A stretch of 54,563 bases of DNA. It comes from Pedosphaera sp. GTDB taxonomy: Bacteria > Verrucomicrobiota > Verrucomicrobiia > Limisphaerales > Pedosphaeraceae. The translations under genes were made by a program, and so were the position numbers. The notes beneath the pieces are model-generated. The model saw nothing but the letters and a program-made list of their open reading frames with translations. It did no database searches and was not told where the DNA came from. Below are positions 24,765 to 33,368 of this stretch, in pieces (position 1 is the stretch's first letter; each line of letters begins with the position of its first letter). The stretch is taken from contig JAQGPC010000312.1 of assembly GCA_028293285.1 (NCBI GenBank), positions 1-54,563 of the forward strand, written 5' to 3'.

Positions 24765-25908
24765 TTATTCTTCTTCGTCCTTCACCCCGGCCATCCTCTT
24801 CGCCGGACACCCCGCCCGCAACCAGCCATTCACGAACGGGTCCAAATCCCCATCCATCACCGCTTGCACATCGCTCGTCTCCACGCCGGTGCGCAAATCC
24901 TTCACCATCCGGTACGGTTGAAAAACATAGCTGCGAATCTGGTTGCCCCACGAAACGCTTCCCTTCTCTCCGTAAAAGCGCTCCATCTCCTGCTTCGCGG
25001 CATCCAATCGTTGCGCATAAATTCTTGAAAGCAACAGCTTCATCGCCGTCGCCCGGTTCTGATGTTGCGAACGTTGCGTCTGCGATGCCACCACCAACCC
25101 CGTCGGAATATGCGTGATGCGAACCGCCGTTTCCACCTTGTTCACGTTTTGCCCGCCCTTGCCGCCGGAGCGAAACGTATCCACATGAAATTCATCCGGT
25201 GGAATCGCCACCTCTTCCGTCTCCTCCAGTTCCGCAATCGCATCCACGCTCGCAAAACTCGTATGCCGCCGCTTGTTGGAATCGAAGGGTGAAATCCGCA
25301 CTAACCGATGCACCCCGCGCTCCGCCTTGCAAAAGCCATACGCATTCTCGCCGCTTATCAACAACGTTGCGCTTTTGATCCCCGCCGTTTCCCCCGCCAG
25401 CGCATCCGTCACTTCCACCTGCCACCCGCGCGATTCCGCCCAGCGTTGATACATCCGCAACAGCATGTTCGCCCAGTCGCACGATTCCGTCCCACCCGCT
25501 CCCGCATTGATGCTTAGGATACAGTTGTTCTTGTCATGCGGCCCGTTGAGAAAAACCTTTAGTTCAAGATTTTCCAACTCCTTGGAAAACACCGCCAGAT
25601 CGCGCTCCATCTCCTTCTCATACTTCGTCTGCTCGGATTGCGACTCTCCTTCCGCCAATTCCACCATCGCCTGGAAATCCTCCACCTGCTTTTCAGCTTT
25701 AATCAGTGGATCGATTCTCTTGCGAAGCGTATTCGCCTCGTCGATGAGCTTTTGCGCCTGCTCGCGATTGTTCCAAAAAGTATCGCCCGCCATCAAGGCG
25801 TCCAACTCGCTTAAGCGTTTTTGTACGTTAGGGACGTCAAAGAAACCTCCGCAAATGCGCAAGTTTATCCGTCACACTGATCAACTGAGGTTTGATGACA
25901 TCGAACAT
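24765..25908 (-). CDS. prfB: Peptide chain release factor 2 (programmed +1 frameshift)
   Basis: RF2 recognises UGA/UAA and releases the finished peptide. The gene begins at ATG 25908 with 23 codons ending AGG TTT CTT TGA C. The TGA is at 25839-25837; the reading slips +1 on CTT and continues GAC GTC CCT. The slip site is preceded by an internal Shine-Dalgarno GGAGG (25850-25846), as in the classical prfB autoregulation. The downstream part (357 codons) carries the stop-recognition tripeptide SPF in RISPFDSNKRR and the catalytic GGQ in RSGGKGGQNVNKVET. A start inside the main frame at 25862 would drop the conserved N-terminus. The full product is about 380 residues. Confidence 0.95.
25837..25850 (-). 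promoter_or_regulatory. prfB recoding site
   Basis: GGAGG-TTT-CTT-TGA-C: internal Shine-Dalgarno, slippery CTT and the UGA stop recognised by RF2 itself. Low RF2 favours the frameshift, so RF2 controls its own level. Confidence 0.9.
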
Positions 25909-26024
25909 ATCGGCAGAATATAATGGAGACGAACCCCAGAATCCAGAGTGATTCTCTGGTTGTTCTACTGCGGCTTTCCCGATCTGTCCTCCGACCTCAG
26001 GTTTCCGTCCTCCGACTTCCGCCC

Positions 26025-26234
26025 TCAGAGTTCATCTTCCCTCTCCGCATAAAACAGCCGATGCGCCCGCTCATACTCCGCCTCCGGCACCAATACCCTC
26101 GCCAACCGATTCAAATCCCCGTCATCCGGCAGACTCAGATCTTCAAATTCCTGCGTCGCCGCGATGCCATGCTTCTCCAGCATCATCACCAACATCTCCG
26201 CATTAATGACCGGTCCCGTATAAAAAAGCTTCAT
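26025..26234 (-). CDS. DUF2007-type small protein
   Basis: 69 residues, beginning MKLFYTGPVINAEMLVMMLEKHGI and ending in an AHRLFYAERE helix. This is the shape of DUF2007 proteins (short beta-alpha-beta units of unknown, possibly signalling, function). Its ATG overlaps the stop of the prepilin-like gene 26231-26896 by 4 bp (ATGA), so it is the last gene of that transcript. Confidence 0.8.
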   Translation of the reverse strand: MKLFYTGPVINAEMLVMMLEKHGIAATQEFEDLSLPDDGDLNRLARVLVPEAEYERAHRLFYAEREDEL

Positions 26235-26896
26235 GGAATTGCCAGCCTATTCATATTCGTGCCAGTGTGAATCAACGCTTCCTGTAACTGCATATTATCA
26301 AGTTGCCCTACATGCCCGTCCGCAAATAAAATATTTCCTTGCCCATTGTGCATCTTTTCCGTCCAGTCCATAACATAATTCGTTTTTACTGCAGCCAACC
26401 CTGTATCAACTGCAATTCCATTCGTCATCAAATTACGGTCTCCAGCAAGCAGCATCGAAGGCACTGTCTCATCAGCGTCGACCGCAACAAAGTAACTCAC
26501 ATTGGAATTTTGCAATGACGTAAAATTGGTTGCTCGGGTTCGTAAGTCGGTTGGACAAAACAAAACTTTCGCATCTGCCAACTCGTTCGATAAACACTGG
26601 AAATGACGAAAGGCATTCCCACCGAGTATATATTCTTTTGAACCTTCTTGATTCGTTGAGTATTGCATCGGGAAATCACCACTGCTACCGGAATTCCAAA
26701 TCCGAAAACATATCCCTGCCTGCTTCAAATTATTTATACATTGATCGCGCCTGACTTTGACCTTTGACCTCCACAAAGCTGGCAACAAAAACCCAACTCC
26801 TACCACTACGATCACTATAATAAGCAACAACTCCACCAACGTGAATCCGTGGATTTTGCTGACCCGCTCCTTTGAGCCTGAGCGCTTGAAGTCCAT
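26231..26896 (-). CDS. Prepilin-like protein, H-X9-DG type
   Basis: 221 residues from the ATG at 26896. A short basic leader is followed by the type IV pilin/pseudopilin site GFTLVELLLIIVIVV (cleavage after Gly, Glu at +5) and a single hydrophobic helix. The globular part has DQCINNLKQAGICFRIW, the conserved cysteine-region VLFCPTDLRTRA and the marker HNGQGNILFADGHV: His, nine residues, Asp-Gly (the H-X9-DG processing-associated motif). Exported to the envelope; the function of this family is unknown. The frame is open to 26917, but M-DFKRSGSK gives the usual leader length. Confidence 0.85.
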   Translation of the reverse strand: MDFKRSGSKERVSKIHGFTLVELLLIIVIVVVGVGFLLPALWRSKVKVRRDQCINNLKQAGICFRIWNSGSSGDFPMQYSTNQEGSKEYILGGNAFRHFQCLSNELADAKVLFCPTDLRTRATNFTSLQNSNVSYFVAVDADETVPSMLLAGDRNLMTNGIAVDTGLAAVKTNYVMDWTEKMHNGQGNILFADGHVGQLDNMQLQEALIHTGTNMNRLAIP

Positions 26897-26957
26897 GTGT
26901 CGATTATCTACTTCCACTCGCTCTGTTCAAGACAATCAACCCCCTTTGGCAATGGCC

Positions 26958-27146
26958 TCAATTTGAATCCGGCGAATATAAAGTCCAGCCGAATTCATGA
27001 CCTGCTTCCCCAATCTTTTGAAACAGCGAAGATTCGCCCGGTGCAAACTGCTCAAGGTACGCTTCACAAATACGCCAGGTGTGTGGCCCACTTGGCCGGC
27101 CTGCACGGGTATAGCTTACTGCTGATTGCATTTCTCGCAAAAACAT
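26958..27146 (-). CDS. Small hypothetical protein (62 aa) in the pilin row
   Basis: 62 residues, MFLREMQSAVSYTRAGRPSG... ending GHEFGWTLYSPDSN; no signal peptide or membrane helix. The ATG at 27146 has a strong ribosome site (AAAGGAGTAATT directly upstream), the main argument that it is translated; the frame is open to a GTG at 27170. It is on the same strand and between two prepilin-like genes. The function is unknown. Confidence 0.5.
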   Translation of the reverse strand: MFLREMQSAVSYTRAGRPSGPHTWRICEAYLEQFAPGESSLFQKIGEAGHEFGWTLYSPDSN

Positions 27147-27184
27147 AATTACTCCTTTCCTTTCGGTCACTCACCACGGAAAAC

Positions 27185-27859
27185 TTAAGGCGGAAACACC
27201 AATCGGTTCGTCGCCATTCCACTGCGCATTAAAGCTTCTCGCAATTTTGAAGAAGTCAACTGCTCCACGTGACTATCCGCAAAAAGCACGTTCCCTGCTC
27301 GATTGTGTAGTTCCTCGGTCCAGGCCACCGTCTGATTGGTCGATGCCACCTGATTTGTCGTGATTTCCAACATACCGTTTTTCGGAGCAATGCCACTGGT
27401 AATATTCCGATCACCCGCCAGCAAACCATTGAAATTCGTTTCATTTGCATCCGCACCGATAAAATAGCTCACATGACCGCTGTTAAAATCCGTTGTGAAA
27501 TTGGTGGCAACCGTTCGCTTTTTATCGCCAGGGCAAACCACCATTTTGGGATTGCTCAGCTCATTCGACATCACCTGAAAATATATAAACATCTTCTTGT
27601 TGCTCGCAAAACTTGGGCCGTTAAAATCATTCGTGCGACACTGCATAGGATAAAGATCACCATTGTCATCAGCCCATATGCGAAATGCTATGCCCAACGA
27701 TTTAAGACTATTGACACATTGAATCCTGATCGCCTTGCCTTTTGAACGAGTTGGCATTGGGAACAACAGTCCCATCAATATTACCAGAATTAGAATGACC
27801 ACCATCAACTCCAGTACGGTGAACGCTCGTTTAGCATCATTTATATTTTGAGTTTTCAT
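27185..27859 (-). CDS. Prepilin-like protein, H-X9-DG type
   Basis: 224 residues from the ATG at 27859. Leader MKTQNINDAKR, then [19 protein letters not shown] (Ala at -1 in place of Gly, Glu at +5). The globular part is very close to the next gene upstream (27856-28530): the same IRIQCVNSLKSLGIAFRIW, TNFTTDFNSGHVSYFIGADAN and HNRAGNVLFADSHVEQL. Note DSH here, so the Gly of the DG pair is changed to Ser. The start overlaps the stop of the upstream gene by 4 bp. The frame upstream of the ATG (to 27991) is a shadow. Confidence 0.85.
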   Translation of the reverse strand: MKTQNINDAKRAFTVLELMVVILILVILMGLLFPMPTRSKGKAIRIQCVNSLKSLGIAFRIWADDNGDLYPMQCRTNDFNGPSFASNKKMFIYFQVMSNELSNPKMVVCPGDKKRTVATNFTTDFNSGHVSYFIGADANETNFNGLLAGDRNITSGIAPKNGMLEITTNQVASTNQTVAWTEELHNRAGNVLFADSHVEQLTSSKLREALMRSGMATNRLVFPP

Positions 27860-28530
27860 GGAAACACCAATCGATTTGTCGCCATTCCACTGCGCAGCAA
27901 AGCTTCTCGTAATTTCGAAGAAGTAAGCTGCTCCACATGTCCATCTGCAAAAAGAATATTTCCCGCGTTTTTGTGGATTTTCTTCGTCCAAGCTACGGTT
28001 TGGTTCGTCCAGATCACCTGATTCGTCGCGATTTCCAACATGCCATTCTTCGGCGCAATGCCACTGGTTATGTTTCTATCCCCTGCCAACAGATTAGCCG
28101 CATTCGTTCCATTTGCATCCAGCCCCACAAAATAACTCACCCGGCTGCTGTTAAAATCCGTGGTGAAATTCGTGGACGCCGCTCGCTTATCATCCTCCGG
28201 ACAACGCACCATTTTAGGATTACTCAGTTCATTCGACATCGATTGGAAATAAATAAACATCTGCTTCTCATTCGCATAACTCGGCCCATCAAAATCCTTC
28301 ACGCGATATTGCATGGGATAAAGATCCCCGTTGTCATCCGCCCAAATGCGAAACGCTATCCCATTCTGCTTCAGATTATTGACGCACTGAATGCGCACAC
28401 TTCCATGATGCTTCCGTGGAACTAGCGAAGGCATCACAACCACGAAAAGAAAACCGATCCCGGCCAGCATCAACAACAAATCCATCGCGCTGAACGCCCG
28501 TTTAACATCGATTCTTTTTTGAGTTTTCAT
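27856..28530 (-). CDS. Prepilin-like protein with altered processing site
   Basis: 224 residues, a near duplicate of the gene at 27185. The globular domain keeps all markers (IQCVNNLKQNGIAFRIW; HKNAGNILFADGHVEQL). The leader is MKTQKRIDVKR followed by AFSAMDLLLMLAGIGFLFVV, so the usual Glu+5 is Asp and the TLVE-type consensus is lost. It may be processed poorly or not at all, or it may be drifting after duplication. It overlaps both neighbours by 4 bp. Confidence 0.85.
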   Translation of the reverse strand: MKTQKRIDVKRAFSAMDLLLMLAGIGFLFVVVMPSLVPRKHHGSVRIQCVNNLKQNGIAFRIWADDNGDLYPMQYRVKDFDGPSYANEKQMFIYFQSMSNELSNPKMVRCPEDDKRAASTNFTTDFNSSRVSYFVGLDANGTNAANLLAGDRNITSGIAPKNGMLEIATNQVIWTNQTVAWTKKIHKNAGNILFADGHVEQLTSSKLREALLRSGMATNRLVFP

Positions 28531-29180
28531 GGAAACACCAATCGGTTCGTCGCCGTTCCAGTTTCTCCCAAAGCCTCTTTTACTTTTGCGGAACTAAGCA
28601 TCTTTACACTTCCGTCCACGAACAGCACATCCCCATTTTCCTTGTGCATATCCCTTCCCCATTTGACCGGCTGATTTGTTGCGAATTCCAAAATTCCTTT
28701 CTGCGCCGTTTGTCCATTTTTTAAATTGCGGTCACCAGCCAAAAAGCTGTTGGTCAAGCTGGTTTTCGCATCCCTTCCAATAAAGAAACTGACATGGATG
28801 TTGTTGAAATCCGTGGTCCAATTTGTGGCAGGTTTTCGTTGCCGATCCACGGGACAGATTACCATCCTTGGATCGCCAAGCTCATTGGACATCACTTGGA
28901 AATGTCGGAACACCTCGCTCCCGTCGGCAAACTCTTTCGTCCCGCCCATGTTCGTGAGAACTTCCATCGGCAGCTTGTCACCATTGTCATCAGACCATAT
29001 CCGAAACGCTATCGAGTTTTGTTTCAGATTATTAACGCATTCCATTCTAGTACCATGTTGTTTTGGTCGTGCCAGTGCCGGGAGAAAGAGAACCATAACT
29101 GTCGCTACAATCAGAGCGGTCACGATTAATTCCATGATCGTAAACGCCTCCTTACAGGACCGTTTTGAATTCACCCTCAT
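28527..29180 (-). CDS. Prepilin-like protein, H-X9-DG type
   Basis: 217 residues. Leader MRVNSKRSCKE, then AFTIMELIVTALIVATVMVL. The globular part has MECVNNLKQNSIAFRIWSDD, MVICPVDRQRKPATNW and HKENGDVLFVDGSVKML (H-X9-DG kept). Stop and next start overlap by 4 bp (28527-28530). The gap to the upstream gene is 31 bp. Part of the minus-strand pilin transcript. Confidence 0.85.
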   Translation of the reverse strand: MRVNSKRSCKEAFTIMELIVTALIVATVMVLFLPALARPKQHGTRMECVNNLKQNSIAFRIWSDDNGDKLPMEVLTNMGGTKEFADGSEVFRHFQVMSNELGDPRMVICPVDRQRKPATNWTTDFNNIHVSFFIGRDAKTSLTNSFLAGDRNLKNGQTAQKGILEFATNQPVKWGRDMHKENGDVLFVDGSVKMLSSAKVKEALGETGTATNRLVFP

Positions 29181-29211
29181 ATTGAACTCTTTTTGCCAGA
29201 CAACTCTGGAT

Positions 29212-29868
29212 TCACGGCATCGCCAACCGATTCGTCGTCATGCCAGTAAGCCGTAATGCATTTTTTACTTCTGTAGAACTGAATCGCTTCACGTGGCCAT
29301 CTCCGAACGCAATATTGCCGCTTCTATCATGTATATCTTTGGCCCACTTCGCAGGCTGGTTCTTTGTAAATTCCACAATCCCGTTCTGTGCCATCTCTCC
29401 ATTCTTCAAATTGCGATCACCCGATAAAAAACTATTGGTCAGACTTGCATTCGCATCCAAACCGACAAAATAGCTGACGCGACTGTTATTGAAGTCTGAT
29501 GTCCAATTAGTCGCGGAAGTCCTTTCATCGGCGGGACAAATTACCATCTTGGGATTGCTCAATTCATTGGACATGACTTGAAAAGTTCGAAACACATCGT
29601 CCCCACCCGCGAATTCTTTCACCCCGCCCAGATTCGTGGAAACCTGCATCGGAAACTTATCGCCGTTATCGCTCGACCAAATGAGAAATGCTATCCCATC
29701 TTGTTTCAGATTATTAAAGCATTGAATCCTGATTGCCTTGGCTTTTACATGTCCTGTAGGCATGAACAACCCCACCAATATCACCGAAATCAAAACCACC
29801 ACCATCAACTCCAAAACCGTGAACGCCCGCCCAACTACACTCCCGCGCGTTCCCGGTCGGAGTTTCAT
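29212..29868 (-). CDS. Prepilin-like protein, H-X9-DG type
   Basis: 218 residues. Leader [14 protein letters not shown], then [19 protein letters not shown] with Glu+5. Globular markers [34 protein letters not shown] and [17 protein letters not shown]. Most similar to the 28527 gene (shared [14 protein letters not shown]). The ATG overlaps the stop of the larger upstream protein by 4 bp. Confidence 0.85.
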   Translation of the reverse strand: MKLRPGTRGSVVGRAFTVLELMVVVLISVILVGLFMPTGHVKAKAIRIQCFNNLKQDGIAFLIWSSDNGDKFPMQVSTNLGGVKEFAGGDDVFRTFQVMSNELSNPKMVICPADERTSATNWTSDFNNSRVSYFVGLDANASLTNSFLSGDRNLKNGEMAQNGIVEFTKNQPAKWAKDIHDRSGNIAFGDGHVKRFSSTEVKNALRLTGMTTNRLAMP

Positions 29869-31019
29869 GGATTTCCCTCCTCAGCTTTAAAAGATGGTAA
29901 CTCGTGCGCCGGGATGGCCTCCTCCTTGTCCTTCTTGCGCATCATGCGGCGCACGAGTTCCATAATGATCAACAAAATCAGTAAAAGCAGCAGGAGGAAC
30001 CAACAGTTTGATTTGGTTGCTTTTTTAGCCAATTTTTGGCCTCCCACAGCCAAGTCTGGTTCAACCTCGGCCACTTCAGCCTTAACCGCATTCGTGGAAA
30101 CAACAGTTCCTACCGTGGCTCCATTGGTTTTCAACATTGCAGAGGCAAAAGATTCCTTGTTGTTCTCTGGCACGTCCCCCGGCACTGGTCGCGCAGTTAA
30201 AGATGGCGTGGATGGTTGGGTATCACCCTTCTTTCCCGGCTGTGCAGGATCATTCTGTGGCGACGGTGGCGGATTCAAAAATGGAAAACTCGGCTGCTGT
30301 GCGGCATTATTATCCGTCATGGCGGAGGACGGACTGGAAGCAGGTTTGAGCGTCGGCAAAATAAAATCCATCGCTGCCGGAGCATTATTCTTCGGCAATG
30401 TCAGCGTCAGCCCCCGCAAATCTTCCACGTGCCCATCCGCATAAAGCACATTTCCCCGGTAGAAATGCAACTCGCTGGTCCAACTCGCCAGTGTGGTGTC
30501 GTTCAGCCGGACGATCGTGCGGGAGCCCGCGCCCGCGTTGGTGATGTTGCGGTCCCCGGCCAGAATCGAATTCGGTCGGGAATAATCCGCATTCGCCCCC
30601 ACGAAGTAACTGAGGTTTTTATTGTTAAAGTCCGCAAAGCCACCCGCCGGTGTCCGGGCCATATCTGCCGGGCACACCAGCAGTTTGGCAATGGCCAGTT
30701 CATTCGACAAAGCTTGGAAGTGCCGGAACTCGAAGTAGAACTCATTGCCTGCCTGATAAGAGGCACGAATAAATTCCAATGTTCCACCATTGTTCGTCGA
30801 AGTCTGCATCGGGAAACGATCCCCATGGTCATGCACAAACATGTGAAAGGCCAGACCAGTCTGTTTCAGATTCGAAATACATTGAATTCGCCGGGCCTTT
30901 GCCTTGGTCTTGGTAAGTGCCGGGAGCAGTAGAGCCGCGAGAATGGAAATGATTGCAATGACCACCAACATTTCCACCAACGTAAACGCCCCGTTCCTTT
31001 TTTTTGAAAATCTCATCAT
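29865..31019 (-). CDS. Prepilin-like protein with linker and C-terminal membrane anchor
   Basis: 384 residues from the ATG at 31019 (ATG 31016 and GTG 31049 also possible). Basic leader, then [25 protein letters not shown], a strong pilin site and helix. The globular domain has [27 protein letters not shown] and [17 protein letters not shown]. Unlike its neighbours it continues with about 130 residues: a Pro/Ser/Thr/Asn-rich linker, then a second membrane helix [19 protein letters not shown], then a basic tail [11 protein letters not shown]. By the positive-inside rule both ends would be cytoplasmic, with the globular domain outside. It is the first gene of the overlapping run, so it may be the anchor or platform for the others; that is inference. 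Confidence 0.85.
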   Translation of the reverse strand: MMRFSKKRNGAFTLVEMLVVIAIISILAALLLPALTKTKAKARRIQCISNLKQTGLAFHMFVHDHGDRFPMQTSTNNGGTLEFIRASYQAGNEFYFEFRHFQALSNELAIAKLLVCPADMARTPAGGFADFNNKNLSYFVGANADYSRPNSILAGDRNITNAGAGSRTIVRLNDTTLASWTSELHFYRGNVLYADGHVEDLRGLTLTLPKNNAPAAMDFILPTLKPASSPSSAMTDNNAAQQPSFPFLNPPPSPQNDPAQPGKKGDTQPSTPSLTARPVPGDVPENNKESFASAMLKTNGATVGTVVSTNAVKAEVAEVEPDLAVGGQKLAKKATKSNCWFLLLLLLILLIIMELVRRMMRKKDKEEAIPAHELPSFKAEEGNP

Positions 31020-31101
31020 GACCAAGGGTTCTATTTTCTTTCTCAGCACAAACGATGCCGCGCCATTTTTCGCATAATTTCGCTCGAATCAACGTCAAGT
31101 C

Positions 31102-31130
31102 GCGTGAACTTCACGCAAAACCAGCGTGAA
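31102..31130. promoter_or_regulatory. Possible operator: three GCGTGAA half-sites
   Basis: GCGTGAA-C-TTCACGC is a perfect palindrome (31102-31116), followed by another GCGTGAA at 31124-31130. It sits about 85 bp upstream of the 29865-31019 gene start and after the stop of 31234-31908, where a regulator of the pilin run would bind. Confidence 0.4.
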
Positions 31131-31233
31131 ATACGCCATTTTTCTGAACTCTTGGTCATGAGAAATGCACTTGGCTGGTTTTAAGAAGGCAGGTTAAACA
31201 GTGGCCGTGGTCTGACTCGCCCCGATGGAAAAA

Positions 31234-31908
31234 CTATCTGATTGTTGGAAGAATCAAATCCGTCAACACGGGCGCATTGTCATTCGGCAACCTGAACCGC
31301 TGCGCATTCAACTCCTCCACATGGCAATCCGAATACAGCACGTTTCCATTGAATAAATGTATGTCGCCCATCCACCCGGCCCGGGTATTTACGTCCATCC
31401 GCATAATGCTGGCCGAAAACCAGATCATGTTGGTCACGTTGCGGTCTCCGGCCAGGATCGAATTTGGCCATGAATAATCGGCATTCGCCGCTACAAAGAA
31501 ACTGAGATTTGTGTTCCGCAACTCCGTAAAGTTGGAAGTCGGCCACCGGGAAGTATCTGATGGACACGCCAAAAGCCTCGGTGTTTGCAATTCATTCGAT
31601 AGCGCCTGAAAATGACGATAACTGAAGTATGATGGTCCATTAACCTGGTACGCGGCCCGCACAAACTCGAGTGTTCCGCCGGAAGTTCTGGATTCTCCCA
31701 TCGGGAACTTGCTGTTGTGGTCATGCATGAAAAGATGAAAAGCCACTCCGGTCTGCTTCAGGTTGCTGACACACTGGATTCGTTTGGCCTTTGCCTTTGT
31801 CCGCATCACCGCTGGCAGGAATAAAGCTGCCAGGATGGCAATAATCGCAATAACCACCAGCACCTCCAGCAGGGTATAAGCTTGGCTTGACCTTGAGTTA
31901 GATTTCAT
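31234..31908 (-). CDS. Prepilin-like protein, H-X9-DG variant
   Basis: 224 residues. Leader MKSNSRSSQ, then [25 protein letters not shown]. The globular domain is closest to the 29865 gene ([29 protein letters not shown]), but the C-terminal motif reads HLFNGNVLYSDCHVEEL, with Asp-Cys instead of Asp-Gly. It lacks the linker and second helix and ends in LPTIR. Separated by about 200 bp from the next gene, so probably its own transcript. Confidence 0.85.
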   Translation of the reverse strand: MKSNSRSSQAYTLLEVLVVIAIIAILAALFLPAVMRTKAKAKRIQCVSNLKQTGVAFHLFMHDHNSKFPMGESRTSGGTLEFVRAAYQVNGPSYFSYRHFQALSNELQTPRLLACPSDTSRWPTSNFTELRNTNLSFFVAANADYSWPNSILAGDRNVTNMIWFSASIMRMDVNTRAGWMGDIHLFNGNVLYSDCHVEELNAQRFRLPNDNAPVLTDLILPTIR

Positions 31909-32113
31909 ACATCGCCATCTTAAATTTTGGCAGCATTGTTACTTCTCCATCGCCGGTCGCACAAAGAACTTTAAATCGCGACAGGTACTTTCCAGAAAAG
32001 AAGTCAGCCTTGAATAACCCGCACCCCTTTCCCGCGCATAACATGACCATGGCCGGATAATTTTCCAACATTAAAATCTACATCGAATATTCCGCCCGGT
32101 TCATCGTCAATTT

Positions 32114-32752
32114 ATGGCTGGTATGAATGCAAAGAAATTATCTCACGCTTTTACACTGGTTGAATTGCTGGTGGTTATCGCAATTATTGCCATCCTCGCC
32201 GGCATGCTCCTGCCCGCTTTGAGCAAGGCCAAAACCAAGGCCATGACCGCCAAATGTTCCAGCAATCTCCGCCAACTCGGCCTCGCCATGCAAATGTTCG
32301 GCGATGATAATAACGATCTCCTTCCCCAAGCCAACGGTGGCGTCGATTGGAGCAGCACCAATCCTGTGCCCTGGACCCGTCCCTTGGTGGATTACTATCA
32401 CAATACCAACGTGCTGACCTGCCCGCCCATGAGCCAGGCCCAAAAAACCTCCTTCAACTATTTTTTAGGTTCCCACGCCGTGTATGTTGATACCCACGCC
32501 CCCGGCCCCGTCAACCTGCGCATTATTCAGCAACCGACCCAATATATTCTGTCCGGCGATTCCAATTATCCCTTTCCCGCTTTCGATGCCGACCCGGACA
32601 ATTACAATCTCGATACCCTCTTCGGCTCACCTTCCCCGGTCCACAATGAGCGGCTCAATATTTTGTTCGCAGACCTGCACGTGAAATCCTACCGCAAATT
32701 CGAAACCAACGAAATGACCTACTCCTACGACCTGCCCGGCGTCCCGTATTAA
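32114..32752 (+). CDS. Prepilin-like protein, divergent member
   Basis: 212 residues. Leader [11 protein letters not shown], then [25 protein letters not shown], the best consensus site of the group. The rest is typical of DUF1559-like pilins ([34 protein letters not shown]; Asp-Leu replaces Asp-Gly). It faces away from the minus-strand row across a 205-bp shared promoter region. The ATG at 32123 (MNAKKL) is an alternative start. Confidence 0.85.
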   Translation: MAGMNAKKLSHAFTLVELLVVIAIIAILAGMLLPALSKAKTKAMTAKCSSNLRQLGLAMQMFGDDNNDLLPQANGGVDWSSTNPVPWTRPLVDYYHNTNVLTCPPMSQAQKTSFNYFLGSHAVYVDTHAPGPVNLRIIQQPTQYILSGDSNYPFPAFDADPDNYNLDTLFGSPSPVHNERLNILFADLHVKSYRKFETNEMTYSYDLPGVPY

Positions 32753-32813
32753 TCGCAACGCCCGCTTTCGTAGCTCACCGGTTGGGTAGGGCGAGCTGTT
32801 GGGCGTTCTCACC

Positions 32814-32994
32814 ACATAGGTGACACATCCAATGATTTCAATGTAGGTATGAACCTGCTAGAGAACTGTTGCCCACTTCAATGCAAGCCCTTAGAGGCAA
32901 GAATTGCAGGGGTTGCGTTGAAGTGGGCAGCAGTTCGGTCGTCATGCCAAATACGATCTTCACCCATGTTTGCTTGAGAAACTGTAACCTATGT
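32814..32994. mobile_element. MITE-like element with internal long hairpin
   Basis: The ends are inverted copies, ACATAGGTGACA (32814-32825) and TGTAACCTATGT (32983-32994), 11 of 12 matching. Inside, arms 32863-32886 and 32913-32936 form a 24-bp stem. It encodes no protein. It could be a miniature transposable element or the remnant of a larger insertion sequence. Confidence 0.45.
32863..32936 (+). ncRNA. Candidate structured RNA (24-bp stem)
   Basis: In plus-strand RNA all 24 positions of the stem pair, with two U-G wobbles (32869/32930 and 32882/32917). On the minus strand those two would be A-C mismatches. The 26-base loop can form a small GCAA/TTGC hairpin. This favours a plus-strand RNA function, but no promoter or terminator is clear. 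Confidence 0.35.
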
Positions 32995-33145
32995 CCTGAG
33001 ACCGTGCCTGTCCTCACCGCGCCGTGCCGGATTCAAAACCTGCCGTACCGTCGATTTTCAACCTGCCGTTTCGCCATTTTTACACAGCTACGCTCACTCT
33101 CAACCCTCACTGACACTTCAAAGTCTCCGCTCTACTTCCAACTCT

Positions 33146-33211
33146 CATTAACACCGCGGCTTCAGCCCGGTGGGAAAGCCAAACAAAGAATTTTCAGCCG
33201 TTTCAATGGCT
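33146..33211. repeat. Bipartite REP-like element, copy 2
   Basis: 27 bp identical to 9862-9888, then AGCCGTT-TC-AATGGCT (33196-33211), the second half of the element with one changed base in the stem. Confidence 0.6.
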
Positions 33212-33368
33212 TTCGGAAGTGTTCCCACACGTAGCGCAGATTTTAGGCATCGCGCACAAAGATTCGTACCACAAGAATTTTCCTTAAAATCTTTAGCTTA
33301 CTTTCCATCCCACACTTGCCCCCACTCTTTTTCTAGTTCAAGGTCGTGCCAGGAATTACTCCAGTGAA

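Larger units (their letters stand above)
32753..33368. other. Gene-free stretch with MITE-like and REP-like elements
   Basis: About 600 bp without a credible gene. It contains a 181-bp element with inverted ends (32814-32994) and an internal long hairpin, then copy 2 of the bipartite repeat (33146-33211). The short ORFs here have no protein-like character. Confidence 0.6.

Noticed and set aside
26231..32752. Calling the prepilin-like row a type II secretion or type IV pilus operon
   Set aside because: No assembly ATPase, inner-membrane platform, secretin or prepilin peptidase is encoded in the window.
32863..32936. Intrinsic terminator for the 32114-32752 gene
   Set aside because: The stem is far too long, it starts 110 bp after the stop, and no T run follows.
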